From NCBI GenBank assembly GCA_002104935.1, contig MCGT01000018.1, forward strand, positions 124,001-188,000: a stretch of DNA of 64,000 bases. The letters run 5' to 3'. The translations under genes and the position numbers were made by a program. Source of the stretch: Hesseltinella vesiculosa (lineage: Eukaryota > Mucoromycota > Mucoromycetes > Mucorales > Cunninghamellaceae). The notes below the pieces were generated by a model that saw only the letters and a list, made by a program, of their open reading frames with translations, was not told the origin of the DNA and ran no database searches. Position 1 is the stretch's first letter. The number at the start of each line of letters is the position of its first letter. Of the stretch, positions 43,368 through 55,117 are shown piece after piece.

Positions 43368-46300
43368 ATGGCCAATCCTATAGCTGACACGGCCCAATAC
43401 TTCCGTCGGCGACAAGAACAAGCAGCCCGACCTCAAGTAACGGAATCGACCACCCCATTTCGCTATTCAGATGGCGATGGTTATTCACCCATGGCGAGCC
43501 GTACGGACCAGGGCTGGTATGAAGACCGTGGCGGCAGTTTAGACTTTTATACAACAAGATCCAGGGCTTTACCTCTGAGCACTTGGGATCGAGTGGTCGC
43601 AAGATTGGCCGCGCCATCGACAAGAGATGACGATGAAAACTCGCTGTTGGCCACTTCCTCGCCTCTGCCACCCACACATTCCCAAGGTTCAACGCCCGCT
43701 GTCGAAGCTGCAGTGACCACCTCAGGTGACACACGAGACCTCATTCGAGCATGGAAAACCAGGATTCAACATCATTGGCAGCCCGAAGCTGAGATCGCAA
43801 TCACCACCACTTCCTCTTCTCTGGACGCGTCCACCACCGATGTCGATACCCCACCCTTGTACACCAAAGCCATGATGCCCGCTTTCAATCAAGAAGAAGA
43901 CGACCTGCCTTCGATGCAAGAATGGATTGGCCGCCGTCATCTGGAACAGGCTTTTGTTAGCGTGGACGATGATGATGACGATGGCAACTACTTTATGCAC
44001 CCATTTGCCAGTGACGATGATGACGATAAATGTCAACTGCCTGCCCAGCAAGACCCTCAGCCAGCCAGTCGCATGACTGCTGATGTCGAAATCATGCCAA
44101 TTATGGCTCCGCCCCTCGACCACCAAGACCGCGATGAAACAAGCATGCCCGCCGAACCAGCTCCAGCCGTCATCAAAAAGTCAAGCCGCTACCACATCAT
44201 CCCCATCGATACCATGCCTGAGTTTGCACCTGTGCTAGACTCCGCCCCTCCGTCCACCATCGACTCTGTGCCCAAAACCCCATGGGAACGCACACGCGAC
44301 AAGGTCCGCTTGATCTCCTCCATCCAGCCCGGTCGGCCATCATCACAAGTCGACACCACCAATACCAACGCACCTGTCCTTGTTCCTTATTACCCGCCTG
44401 CTTTTGATCCCATCTTCATCGCCTTGTCTCGAGATGAGCATGGTAACAAACTGGTAAACAAGAACCTGGATTTACTTTATTTGGACGTTCAACCTCTTCT
44501 TTTTTCTCTTCCCGCCTTAGCCTCCTATTTTACTTCCATTGTTGAACGTAAGTCCGGTTTTTTTTTTTTTTTTCTGTAGTTCTCCTTGATTCCAATTATC
44601 TTTTTCTTACAGGCATCTGTGACCGATTCCGAATTTTTGCCTGGACAAAACCAATGGGCCTTCCGCATCGAACTCCAATATGGCGATATCAAATGGGTGA
44701 TCTACCGAACCATCGCCGATTTTGTCATGTTGCATTATCTGCTCAAGATTAAATCCAGCCTTTTGGGCAATGTGCCCGCGCCACCTCCATTCCCCAACCA
44801 ACTCCAAAGCCTGTACGACACCTGTATCACCACCATTGGTTGGGACCGGAAAGAAGACGAACAACGTCCGTCATTGGAAACAACAGCTACGCCTACCGAT
44901 GCATCCCCTCACAGTCAGCCAAATCATGACTCGGAAGACCAATATATGGACGAAAAACGCGATGCTCTGGAACGCCGCACTGCCCTCTCTCGTTACTTAC
45001 AACAGCTCCTTCAGCTCGCCCACCGCCAAATTAGTTACGACTTGTGCGAGTTCCTCGAACTCTCGGCCATCAGTATGGTTCAAGACATGGGCTGGAAAGG
45101 CAAGGAGGGTTACCTGCAGCAACGCAATCACTTTGTTCAGCATCGCTGTTGCCAATGGATAACCTCGCGTCTCTGGAAAACACAATGGGTAACAAGTAAA
45201 AATTACCCAAACAAGAAGGCTAACGACCCCTCCTTTTTTTTTTTTGCAGGTCTTGCTTCGTGATTCTTACATTGCCTTTTGCGATGACATTGCAGCATCA
45301 AGTCCTACGGCTGTTTTAATGCTCGACAAAGGCTTCACCATGCATGCCACCAAGCCAAACTTGCTGGGCAATTACCACCTGATCCTTTCCAATCAGACCC
45401 GCCGAATCCAACTCAAAGGCAACAAGCGCGATCTCGATGAGTGGTGGGCCCAAATCAAAAAAGTTCAGCAAGGAAGCCCCTGGATTCGACAGCATCGCTT
45501 CAATTCCTTTGCCCCGGTCCGACGTCATGCCAAAGTCAAATGGTTTGTGGATGCTGAAAGTAACGCCAACAAGAAAATGGGGGGAGGGATGACCAACGCA
45601 TGCGGGTGACCAACAATCTTTTTTTTTTTTGTAGACCACTTCAATGCTGTGGCCGAAGCCATTCTCTCTGCCAAAGCTGAAATCTACATTGCTGATTGGT
45701 GGTTGACACCTGAGCTGGTAAGTGATGAATAGCCACAGATCGCTTGCTCATTTTTTTTATATCTCAGTATCTCCGCAGGCCACCGCATGAAAATGAAGAT
45801 TTCCGCCTGGATCGATTGCTGAAGCGCAAAGCCGAGGAAGGCGTGATGATCTACATTATCGTCTACAAGGAAATGTCGTTAGCTCTCACCATCGACTCGG
45901 CCCATACCAAGCAATGGCTCCAAGGCTTACATCCAAACATCAAAGTCCAACGCCATCCAGACCATGCCTCCATCGACAACAACAATGTGCTCTTTTGGTC
46001 CCATCACGAAGTAAATACCCAAGACATTGGCAAATGCTGGTTATCAAAAATGGAACCATTCACTTTTTGTTCTTGTACTCTATAGAAAATCGTGGTGGTG
46101 GACAACAGACTGGCTTTTATTGGGGGCCTTGATCTGTGTTTTGGTCGTTACGATTCCCATCAGCATACCCTCTCCGATCACAACCCTTTGGAGCCTGCCA
46201 AAGTCAATTTTCCTGGCCAAGACTATTCCAACCCTCGTCATAAAGACTTTGTCAACGGTAACAACGGTCACAGCGGCAGCCCGGGAAGAAGACGAAAAGA

Positions 46301-48241
46301 AAGCCACTCACCCAACGTATCTTTTTATCTATCAAGTTGCCCAGCACGACTTAACATTGGTGGACCGTACCGCTTGCCCAAGAATGCCATGGCATGATGT
46401 GACATTGGCCACTGTGGGACCAGTAGCTAGAGATATTGCTCGCCATTTTATACAGCGCTGGAATTTCATCAAGTCGACCAAGGCCATGCACCGCCACAGC
46501 TTACCCTTTTTGATGCCCAAAGGCGAATATGTGGCTGCACGCGATGAATCAAAATTCAAAGGCTCCTGCCGTGTCCAAGTCTTGCGAAGCTCCTCTGAAT
46601 GGAGCTCCGGTGTGAAGCGTGAGGTAAATGTCTCCGAGAAATAGGGAAAGGCAAAAAACTTACTTTATCTTTCTCCCTAGCACTCGATTTACAATGCTTA
46701 CATTGAATGCATCAGCCAGTCCAAGCATTTTATTTACATCGAAAATCAATTCTTCAGTAGGTGATCCACGAGTGTTTATACATGGCGGCTGCCGCTCACA
46801 CATCCTCTTTTTCCATAGTCAGTGCGACCGAGGACGACAAGATCTTGCGCAACAAAATTGCACAGGCATTGGTGGAGCGTATCATCCGAGCCCATGAAGA
46901 GCGCGAAACATTCAAGGTTATTTTTGTGCTTCCTTTGGTTCCTGCCTTTGAAGGAGACCTGGCATCAAGCGAGGCTGGCTCCGCAAGGTAAGATGGGGTG
47001 TGGATGGGTATTGGGCATAACACTAGCTTGCGCCTCATCATTGCTTTATTTTTTGATCTGTAGAACAGTGATGCATTTCCAATATGCAACAATATGCCGT
47101 GGCGAGGGGTCTATTGTCGAAAGACTACGCCAGGCTGGTATCATTCCCTCAGATTATATTGCCTGGTACTCGCTACGTAACTGGGGAAGTATTCGCACAG
47201 AGGACATGGATATCCTTAGCCCAGACCAGTATGTGACCGAGATTCTGTACATTCATGACAAAATCATGATCGTCGATGACCGCATTGCCTTGATTGGATC
47301 TGGTAAGTGATGCCCCGCAGCACGCAAAAAAAAAAAAAAAAAAGAGCGGGCGCTTATTCCTTCTCTTCCCAGCAAACATCAACGACCGATCCCAACTTGG
47401 AAATAGAGACTCGGAAATCGCCATGATCATCGAAGACACAGAAATGGTCGATGCTTACATGGATGGTCAGCCAGTAAGGAGACACCTTGGAAGAGAGCAA
47501 AAAAAAAAAAAAAAGCAGGCACCTGACAATCTCATTTTTTTTTATCGCAAACAGTACAAAGCTGGCAAGTTTGCTCACACGCTTAGACTTCAGCTGTGGA
47601 AAGAGCATCTTGGACTACTGGACGTCGAGGATTGGTCAAGTTTGCTTGATGCTGACACTGTGCAAGACAATATGGATGTTGTGATTGGCAAGCTGGAGGT
47701 TCTTGCGCGCCAGCAATGCGATGATACGAACGACTCAACGTCCATTACAACATCGACAACCGCTGCCCAGGCAACTGCCTACCTTGCTGTTGACAATGCC
47801 AAAGACATCGAGACCCTCGAGTTAGAAGAGCCTGTGCGTATGATTGACCGCATGAGCCGCAGTCGCAGTCTGTATGATACCACTCGTGGCACCCAGAGCC
47901 AAGATCATGAAGCCTGTGCGCGTGTCCTCGACCCATTGTGCTGCTTCCAAGACCTGTGGGATCGCACTGCTGTCCACAATACTCTTATCTATCGCCAACT
48001 GTTCCACTGCGTCCCGGACGACACCATCCACACATTTGAACAGCATCGCCAATTCGTAAACTCAGCGGAACGGCGCTACGGTCATGTCATCAACCCGCTC
48101 CTGTCCGGCCCGGAAATTCATGTCAAACTGGTCGGCATCCATGGTCACCTTGTACAATTCCCTCTAGACTACCTCAAAAACGAGACCTTGATGGGCTCCA
48201 ATCTTATTGACTCCGTGACTCCCATGGTTATCTTTACCTGA
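43368..48241 (+). CDS. Phospholipase D, PX-PH type (PLD1/Spo14-like)
   Basis: Hydrolyses phosphatidylcholine to phosphatidic acid at membranes. Thirteen exons: 43368-44453, 44521-44547, 44613-45188, 45250-45559, 45635-45717, 45768-46010, 46086-46257, 46337-46623, 46681-46756, 46819-46987, 47064-47302, 47373-47473 and 47555-48241. An unstructured N-terminus of about 370 residues with Asp runs is followed by a PX domain ([20 protein letters not shown]), a PH domain ([20 protein letters not shown]) and the catalytic core. Both HKD motifs are complete: [20 protein letters not shown] and [27 protein letters not shown] is also conserved. It ends [10 protein letters not shown], the conserved C-terminus needed for activity. 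Yeast Spo14 works in sporulation and secretion; a SPO11 gene lies 9 kb away but there is no reason to link them. Confidence 0.92.
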
Positions 48242-48588
48242 ACGCCCTCGCTCTCTTCCTCTCTCGCTTTCATGTATATTCTATTATTTACAATATAACG
48301 CTCGAGACAGGAAGCATCTCATACGGCTTCATGATGGGCAGTCTTTTTTTTCTTTCCTCTCACAACCCACCGAGTCTTTTTCTATCTGGGTTGTTCTTTA
48401 GTTCACTGATGAGGCTTGCATTGTGTCGTGTTGTCAATGACGACCATCGAACTGTCACCCCTTTTTGACCGCACTCCTTAATCATGCTCAGTGTCATTGA
48501 TAAATCCCAAATTTTCTGCTGATTCACTAGCCGTCAATAAAAACGCGACGCTTTTTTTTTTTTTTTTTTTTTCGTTTTACTTGTTGCC
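48242..48588. other. Intergenic region after PLD
   Basis: PLD 3' UTR and a 22-nt T-run (48552-48573) just upstream of the ATG at 48589. No gene or RNA recognised. Confidence 0.5.
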
Positions 48589-50136
48589 ATGTATCTGTCT
48601 TCTGCAAAAGTGTACTCTGCCTGCCTACTCTTGGGTGAATCTATAACTGATATAGCACTTGAGGTTGTTTATACATCTGACCGTGGCAAAATGCAATCGG
48701 TGGGCATTGGAAGACAAGTGCTGGAACGAAATCCATTTACTTACATCGAATATCCTGATACTCCTGTCCCCTTATCAAGCCCGTTACCTGTCATGAGCCA
48801 AGAAGCAGATGCGGTAACAACTGCATTTTATTGGGCGATTGCAAGCCCTGTCAAGAAAAAAAAGTGGAACAGGTCCAAGAAAATAAAACGACCAGCACGA
48901 ATGTGAACTTGAGGCAGCCACCCTCACATAGCTTGTGCAGACAACATTTTCAGCCGCAGTCCGATTGGTCCATGGCTCCTTCTGTCTCGTTATTCAGGCA
49001 GTTAGTAAGTTTGACACTCAAATAAGCGCCTCAATGTCATAATGCCGTTCCTTTTGTAGGCATGAGTTCAGGAGCTTCCCATGACAATGACCTTCGTAAG
49101 GGATGCATGAAGAGCATAAAAGGTTATAACGCCATGTCCTTTAATTTTTTAGGATTAAAACCAACAAAACATTGTATCCTCGACTTTTGGCATCTTGTTG
49201 CGACAAGCGATCCCCCACCACCAATCGAGATCGTTATGTTTTTAAAAACTGGACTCAAGAACAGTTATTTGATATTGCTTCAAAACACATTCCTGACCTC
49301 AGAAGCCAAATAAGCCAAAAGAAAATGACGACCTGGATTTCTTTTGATGAGCACTTTGGCACAAGAAAGAAACTGCGAATTGTGGCAAGCCAACTTGGAC
49401 AAGGCCTTTATGGATACTCAAGGAAAGTTATATTGGTACATGCTAACTTGACAGCTATAAACGCAAAACTAATTTTATTCTAAACGATTTACTCCCCTTA
49501 GGATGAACTACAGAAAGTCTTTAATCGAAAGTCTTACCGCAAATCCGTGCAAAACAACAAAGAGTGGATCACAGTTGGTTACGCGCGCAAATCGAAGTCA
49601 AGCGATAAGCCAGCAACCCGAATTTCCTTGTTATAAAGTATGATTACCAACTTGTACCTCAGCGACCTTTGCGAAAAGGTTTACGTTTCACCTATTTGTG
49701 ACGCAAACGCTATGATTTTACAACGTGATAAATGTCCAACACAGTCAAGCAAAGATGTATTAGATGGCCTCCGCTACAAAGACGGCGACATGCAAGGTAG
49801 GCAAAAATATTTATTCGTGCCACGTTTTTTACATTACCTTTTTTTCATGGACATAGATGTTATAATGTATGCAAAAACTACCTCATTGTCGATTCGATTT
49901 GTAGTTCTTGACTACGCTGGCTTGTCAACATGTCCAATTGATATCAGAGCATTTGCAAAGTAAGAGAAAAAGAAGACAAATGGACGCAACTTGATTATTC
50001 ATGGGGGGGGGGGTTTTTTTTTTGGCGCAGGGAAATCAAGGCAATCCAAGAAATTGTAGTTGATCGTGGACATAAACACGAACAGTTTTCCCGGCGACAA
50101 TTGCTCCATGCTTTAATTGCAGAAAAGGCCCCGTAA
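48589..50136 (+). pseudogene. Degenerate gene of a resolvase-like hypothetical family
   Basis: Recognisable exon pieces occur in order: MYLSSAKVYSACLLLGESIT, PCQEKKVEQVQENK, YPRLLASCCDKRSP, FKNWTQEQLFDIASKHIP, VFNRKSYRKSVQNNKEWITV, GYARKSKSSDKPATRISLL, then a stop codon (TAA at about 49634) followed in the same frame by SMITNLYLSDLCEKVYVSPI, CDANAMIL, a further exon RFVVLDYAGLSTCPIDIRAF and EIVVDRGHKHEQFSRRQLLH. GYARKS near the start of the conserved part recalls the GYARVS of serine recombinases, but no catalytic Ser context can be confirmed and the assignment is speculative. The in-frame stop and an unjoinable exon near 49060 indicate decay. A fragment of the same family is at 27880-28163. 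Confidence 0.45.
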
Positions 50137-50249
50137 AACGATCTTTGATGTACATCCCCAATCAACCTTTTACTACAACCAGCTTCTTACAAATACCACA
50201 ATGACTAAGATTATTTCCCAGTCCCTCCCCCCCCCCCCATTCCATTATT

Positions 50250-51095
50250 GATACCACTTCCCCCTACCTTTGGAACTTACCTGATCGATGAATCCTCCAA
50301 GAAACGAAATGAATATGAAAACTCCCGACATTTCAAATTGGATGCAATGCAACAAAAACCGTCATTGCCCTCAACAAGGCTATGTTTGATACGCACGACC
50401 TGGCCCCCACCTATCCCCGCAAAATCGACTTGCTTTTAAAATGCCAACACTCGAATCAGAAGGATTCGATTGACAAGTGTTCGAACAAATTTAAAAAAGC
50501 AGCAGTCTCCAATTTACCAACCCATACCTTGAAAAAGCATTGCTGCCTTTATCAAGGTTAGCCCCAAGTTTCCTCGGAATAAGACAGATCACAGTGGATT
50601 TTTTTTCCTTCAGCCAAAGCCGAGGGAAAAAAAAAGATTGAGGGGAACTGTTTTACCAAAATCACCCCCCAACATTGACAATGATCCTTCCGCATGTTCA
50701 CTTAAGGAAACCTTGTTACGACTTTTACCTCCTCTAAATAGCCTAGTTTGCCATAGTTCTCAACATCTTCTCGGTGTTGCCACCGTGAAAACGTCGATCC
50801 CACATGCTCACTATGACCATGTTAGTGGTGTTATCTCAACAGACAAAAAATATGCGAATTAGCGCGTCAATTTATTCACAAATGGTCTACTGGTGTCATG
50901 GACACTATGTATTTCGATGTCGTTGGCACCGACATGTACCTGTTAATTTTACGCTATCTTCCCGAGCACCAGTTATACCTTGTATCTCTTGTGACAGATG
51001 TGCTTCATTTCCCAACCAATGCACTATTCCCGGGCGACCTACGCAGCCTTATTACCGCTTTGTTTCAATTCAAACGATTTATGCTTGGTCAATAA
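50250..51095 (+). pseudogene. Degenerate fragment of a D...E-x-K-type hypothetical family
   Basis: Pieces on the plus strand read MFDTHDLAPTYPRKIDLLLK, CSNKFKKAAVSNLPTHTLKK, and, after about 250 bp with frame changes, GTDMYLLILRYLPEHQLYLV and SLITALFQFKRFMLGQ. The pattern RK-hDhhh...K-F-K resembles the core of nuclease-fold families with D...(E/D)-x-K, with Lys or Asn at the usual Glu. Stops and frame changes separate the pieces. No start or end could be set. The assignment to the same broad group as 34375-36105 is inference. Confidence 0.3.
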
Positions 51096-51369
51096 ATGGT
51101 GATTCGTATGGCCATCAACAAGCAGCAGGCAAGGAAGCGCTCGGCCGCAATTGTAGATACGACAAACGTGTCGTCATCATCAGCTTGCGATGATCAACAC
51201 TCTTATCCACCTGGATATATTTTTTTTTCACCAAAGGCACCATAACAAAAGAAGGCACGTACTGATACCGAAAATGACGATACCGACAAGGATAATCAAT
51301 CCAAAGAAGATCCCTTTTTTTCCAACTGATAGGCTGCAACAATACATAATAAAAAATGAGCGTGAGTTG

Positions 51370-51965
51370 GATTTTTTTTCCGTGTATGGAGATGGATCGG
51401 TTCAAGATGTGACAATGATTGGAAGATATTAAGAATGTCGCATTCAATTGCTTCCAAGTGATTGACTAAAAAAAAGGAGCTTGTGATCAACAGAATGACG
51501 TCAAATGAAGTCATGATTTTGTAAATTTGACCAAGAACGTCGTCATACCGTCCAGACCGAGCAGTGACAGCTTGACCTAATGGAAATGGATTGACCAATG
51601 GATGGCATAGACTGGATTGTAGGTGATAAGGGCTGGCTAGGGAACTGGAGAGAGTGCGACGAATCAGCAGTTGATAGCTGTGAAAGGTCGAGCGATGAAG
51701 GGGCAGATGGTATTGGAAGAATGCCGTCCGTGGTTGATAAACTTGGAAGGGCAAAGACGTCACAGGTCTGACTGGTGGCGGCTTCTCCCTCCTCTGGTTC
51801 GATGGAGTCATGAAGGTCATCGTCCAAAAGGGAAGAGACGCGTCGCTTCTGTGGCACAAGATCTTCTGCAAGTGGCGGGGAAGCACTAAGCTCTTCGTCA
51901 AATTCATCAGTAACATCTGACACTGATGCTTCACTATTCAACAAATCCCTAAAATAAGATGACAT
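51370..51965 (-). pseudogene. Truncated 5' copy of SPO11
   Basis: Begins MSSYFRDLLNSEASVSDVTD like the complete gene at 55118-57426, and stays nearly identical through EELSASPPLAEDLVPQKRRV. Near 51578 an 18-bp stretch of the complete gene is replaced by 4 bp, a net loss of 14 bp that shifts the frame and ends the protein at 51543. The equivalent of exon 2 (HLEAIECDILNIFQSLSHLE) is still visible around 51370-51455; homology then stops. The catalytic half is absent. Confidence 0.85.
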
Positions 51966-52316
51966 TGAGAACAGGAATTGAAGGTGAAGAGAAAAGAAAA
52001 AAAAGCAGGGCGGCCCAAGGCTTGAAACAATCATGGCACTTGGATTATTCTCCCAAAAAGGCAATCGTTTCCAACGATGCTTTTTTTTGTTTGCTTTCCC
52101 TGTTGTTATTTTCTTGTTGTCCTTTTTTTTTTTTTAGTTTTCTTTCACCATTTAAAAGTTACCTGTTTTTTTCTAAGCATAAGCACACTACCTTACATAC
52201 ACACTTGTTACATTCATGTAAGCAACCATTCTAAATACTTGCACGGTCGATGTCCTGTGCTTTATTTTATTACGCTCAGCCTTCTTTGACCTTCACCTTC
52301 CTTTTTTCTAATTGCA

Positions 52317-53018
52317 ATGGTTATTTTATATCATAATAGGGATACCTCACTTTCAAATACTGATCCGGGATCTACATCTTCAGCAATGATCATTACCTTT
52401 GAGGTAGATCAGAGTGAAGGAAGAAAGGAAAAATATGGCGGCTGACCACCTTTTTTGAAGGTTGTGTTCTCAGTGGCGATCTTTCTGGTTGTAGCAGGGT
52501 GCTACTTTTTTGGTATTCAACGAAGAAAACGCCAGCGCAAAGCAAACATGGACCAATACGATGCCATGGTTGAACGGGCGCTGACGAGACACGAACAGAC
52601 GTTGATGCGACATATGCGACGGCACTCGTCGACAATTTCGGTCGAAACTACTCACTTGGTACCACCACCACCCTATCAAACAGCTGTGAACGATCCAATC
52701 AACCGGTTGAATGAACATGATGTCCATCGCCTCTCTCAAGCTCTTTTGTCAACGCACTTGGCTAGAAGCATGGATCTGGCATCACCTCTTTCTCCAACGA
52801 TCAACCCTGACATCGCTCAAAGCGACCTTCCCGATTACGATGGGCTCAGCAAACAAGTTTCCTTTTCCCAACAAGATCGCCCGAGCCCATGCCATCGAGA
52901 AGATAGGATAAACGTTGACCCACCATTGGCTATTCCACCACAGGCGATCACACGGCCTGCTTCCACGGAATATCCATCATCAATACCGTCATTCCAATCT
53001 TCAACTCATGCCAATTAG
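52317..53018 (+). CDS. Single-pass membrane protein with PY motif, copy A
   Basis: Two exons, 52317-52403 and 52461-53018. A 29-residue N-terminus (MVILYHNRDTSLSNTDPGST) precedes one membrane segment VVFSVAIFLVVAGCYFFGI and then a basic stop-transfer RRKRQRK, so the N-terminus should be outside and the 160-residue tail cytosolic. The tail has PPPPYQTAV (a PPxY motif that binds Nedd4/Rsp5-type WW domains), LPDYDG, and many Ser/Pro. It may be an adaptor for ubiquitin ligation of membrane proteins, but that rests on the motif only. Divergent from the SPO11 copy with 351 bp between the start codons. Copy B at 57772-58473 is about 80 % identical by eye. Both copies are open, so selection has probably kept both. 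Confidence 0.7.
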
Positions 53019-55117
53019 CCCCCCCCCCTCTCACTCTCTTTCTCTTGCCCTCACTCACGCGTCTTTCTTCCTCTCTTCTTCATTTTTTAATAAAACTACA
53101 GAATAATAGGATGCGTTGTATATCATTTTTTACATATTGTTGTACCAAGGGTTTGGAATACTGTATCTGACGATTTTCTTTAGCACAAAACGAGATTGAT
53201 GAGGCTGGTGATGGACCATCAATTATTTTCATATCCCACGATGGCTTTTTTCATCACGCTTGAAATGTTGCGAAAAAAAAACACCCAAAGAAATTCATCG
53301 AAAACTCACTTCTGTGCCAGGTGGCGCATTTTGACATACCTCTACCTCAGCACCGCACTATCGAGGCAATTCATTGTATAAAATTTGGAATCGAATTGCT
53401 CGAGGTGTGATTTTTGAAGAACGAGGCGTTTAAGAGAAATCCCGGAAGCGGTTATTACAAGGGCATTCCAAAAAATAACTTTCTTTTTGGTATTCTTATT
53501 GACCGTCACCCTTACCTAGATGCAAAATAAAGGGTATCTGTTTGCTATACAGTACTGTATTAATGAGTGGCGAATTTTCGCCGTCAACATCTGGCGGCTG
53601 TCAGGTGTTCCGTAAAGTGGCAAACCGCTGAATCATTTTCAAGTGCGCGAGAAAGTAAATCAATTCCAAGTACACGTTTTCCAACCTTTTAGTCCCTCCC
53701 TTCAAAATTGAAAGACATTCAATTTTAACCAAGGTCATTTTTCGTCATTTTGTACTGGTATGCAAATTTCTGGGTGAATTTTTTTAGAGCACTTTTGCAC
53801 TACGATGTTTAATCAGATCGCCTTGGGATCCCCTGGGGAAAATGTCTGATTTTTCATTTGTTTTAGCTGGGGAATCGGAGGTGTAAAAACAAATGTGATC
53901 AAAAGTTGGCTGGACGACATTAACCAATCGACCTGAGGTTTTCAGTTTCGTTATTGTTCATTCATTTTCGCACTAGGACAAAATTTCAGATCGATTGGAT
54001 CACCCAAAAGTACTATACAGCGTTGGTTTTTTTTTTTTCCAAGTGGAAAAAACGAAAATTGGATGGCCATATTCAATCGCCGCTCACAACTCATTCGATT
54101 CCTTGCTGCGCCTAGTGTACTGCAGTTCCAAAAATCCCATTTGACGGCGGCGATCCAATTTGTACAAGAAAACACTTTCGCTGAGTAAAAATTTTCCTTG
54201 TTGAGTTGGTGTCTCTATCTTGATACAAACCCATGCTGTTCATATAACTTTGTATGCTCGTTTATTTAATAAAATGAAGCTATAATAAACATACTGGAAG
54301 CATCTTTCAATCCAAGTTTAGGGTAGCGTAGTATGGCAGTAGGAGGGATTCTTGTAGCGATGTCCATGCTGCAGCTCCTTGATCGATGGGAGAAGCTTTC
54401 GCAGCTTTCTAGTACGAAAATAAAACGATTTGAACTACAATATGTCATGAACCAACATCTTACCAAGTTTAAGAGCATAATATGCTAAGGATATAGTGTA
54501 CTGCATGTTGCAGTGATATCACCGCTCTCGCACCAACCCACAGTCATGTGCTGGAGCACTGGCTACGCTAGTTCTTCCACAGAATGTCTTCTCTAGGTCG
54601 CTGTAGATAAACCAGGGTACCACATGTACCCTGGAACAAACATGACTGGTCTTGTCAACACCATAATGTAAATGTTTAGTCATGTCGGTCAGAGAAGAAG
54701 GTCAAACACTTACAATGGGAGAGCTCGTATCTAAAAAATAAAAATGATGAAAAAGAAGCACGAGTGAAATTCATCGCGTATTGTTGCACTGGCACACCTT
54801 CAAATCTCAAGCATGATGGTAATGATCATCCAATTACGAATGGCTAACAACAAAAAGAAGGGTAATGGTTTAGTTTCATCACGTTAGCCTTTTCTTTTTT
54901 AAATCATCGCCTTTCCAACGAGCGTTATCAGGGTCAAGATACATCTATTGTCTAGTACCAACGCAAAATATACAGAACAATAAAAAAAAACCGCAATCAG
55001 CACGCAATAACTTCCATATTTAATCACTTGCGAGTCTTTCATGGAGCAAAATGTGAACAGGGTGGGTAATGCTTTTTATTCTGGCTGGGAGCTTTTTTAT
55101 TTTCCTGGCTGCACACA
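53019..55117. other. 2.1-kb gene-free stretch with old repeats
   Basis: No gene supported. 53600-54180 carries segments related to 11.0-12.2 kb (one inverted, two direct). A perfect 9-bp stem with 5-nt loop, CCAGGGTAC-CACAT-GTACCCTGG, lies at 54612-54634. The minus strand at 54290-54480 reads KLGKMLVHDIL, a stop, then RTRKLRKLLPSIKELQHGHR, a likely coding remnant of unknown family. The SPO11 3' UTR begins just below 55118. Confidence 0.55.
53600..54180. repeat. Dispersed repeat cluster related to 11.0-12.2 kb
   Basis: GGCAAACCGCTGAATCATTT resembles the fold-back arm at 11720-11760. The block 53790-53890 is the inverse of 11080-11160. The block at 54050-54110 (AATTGGATGGCCATATTCAA) resembles 12093-12130 directly. 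The order differs between the sites, so these are rearranged remnants. Confidence 0.5.

Larger units (their letters stand above)
51370..53100. repeat. Segmental duplication, proximal copy
   Basis: Aligns with about 56830-58560: SPO11 5' end, the shared promoter, and the whole membrane-protein gene in the same arrangement. Differences are mostly substitutions and small indels, more in exon 2 of the membrane protein. The proximal copy lost the SPO11 3' half. Confidence 0.85.

Noticed and set aside
43368..44100. Long frames on the minus strand opposite the PLD N-terminus
   Set aside because: They are shadows of an Asp/Pro-rich coding region; no splice or start context supports them.
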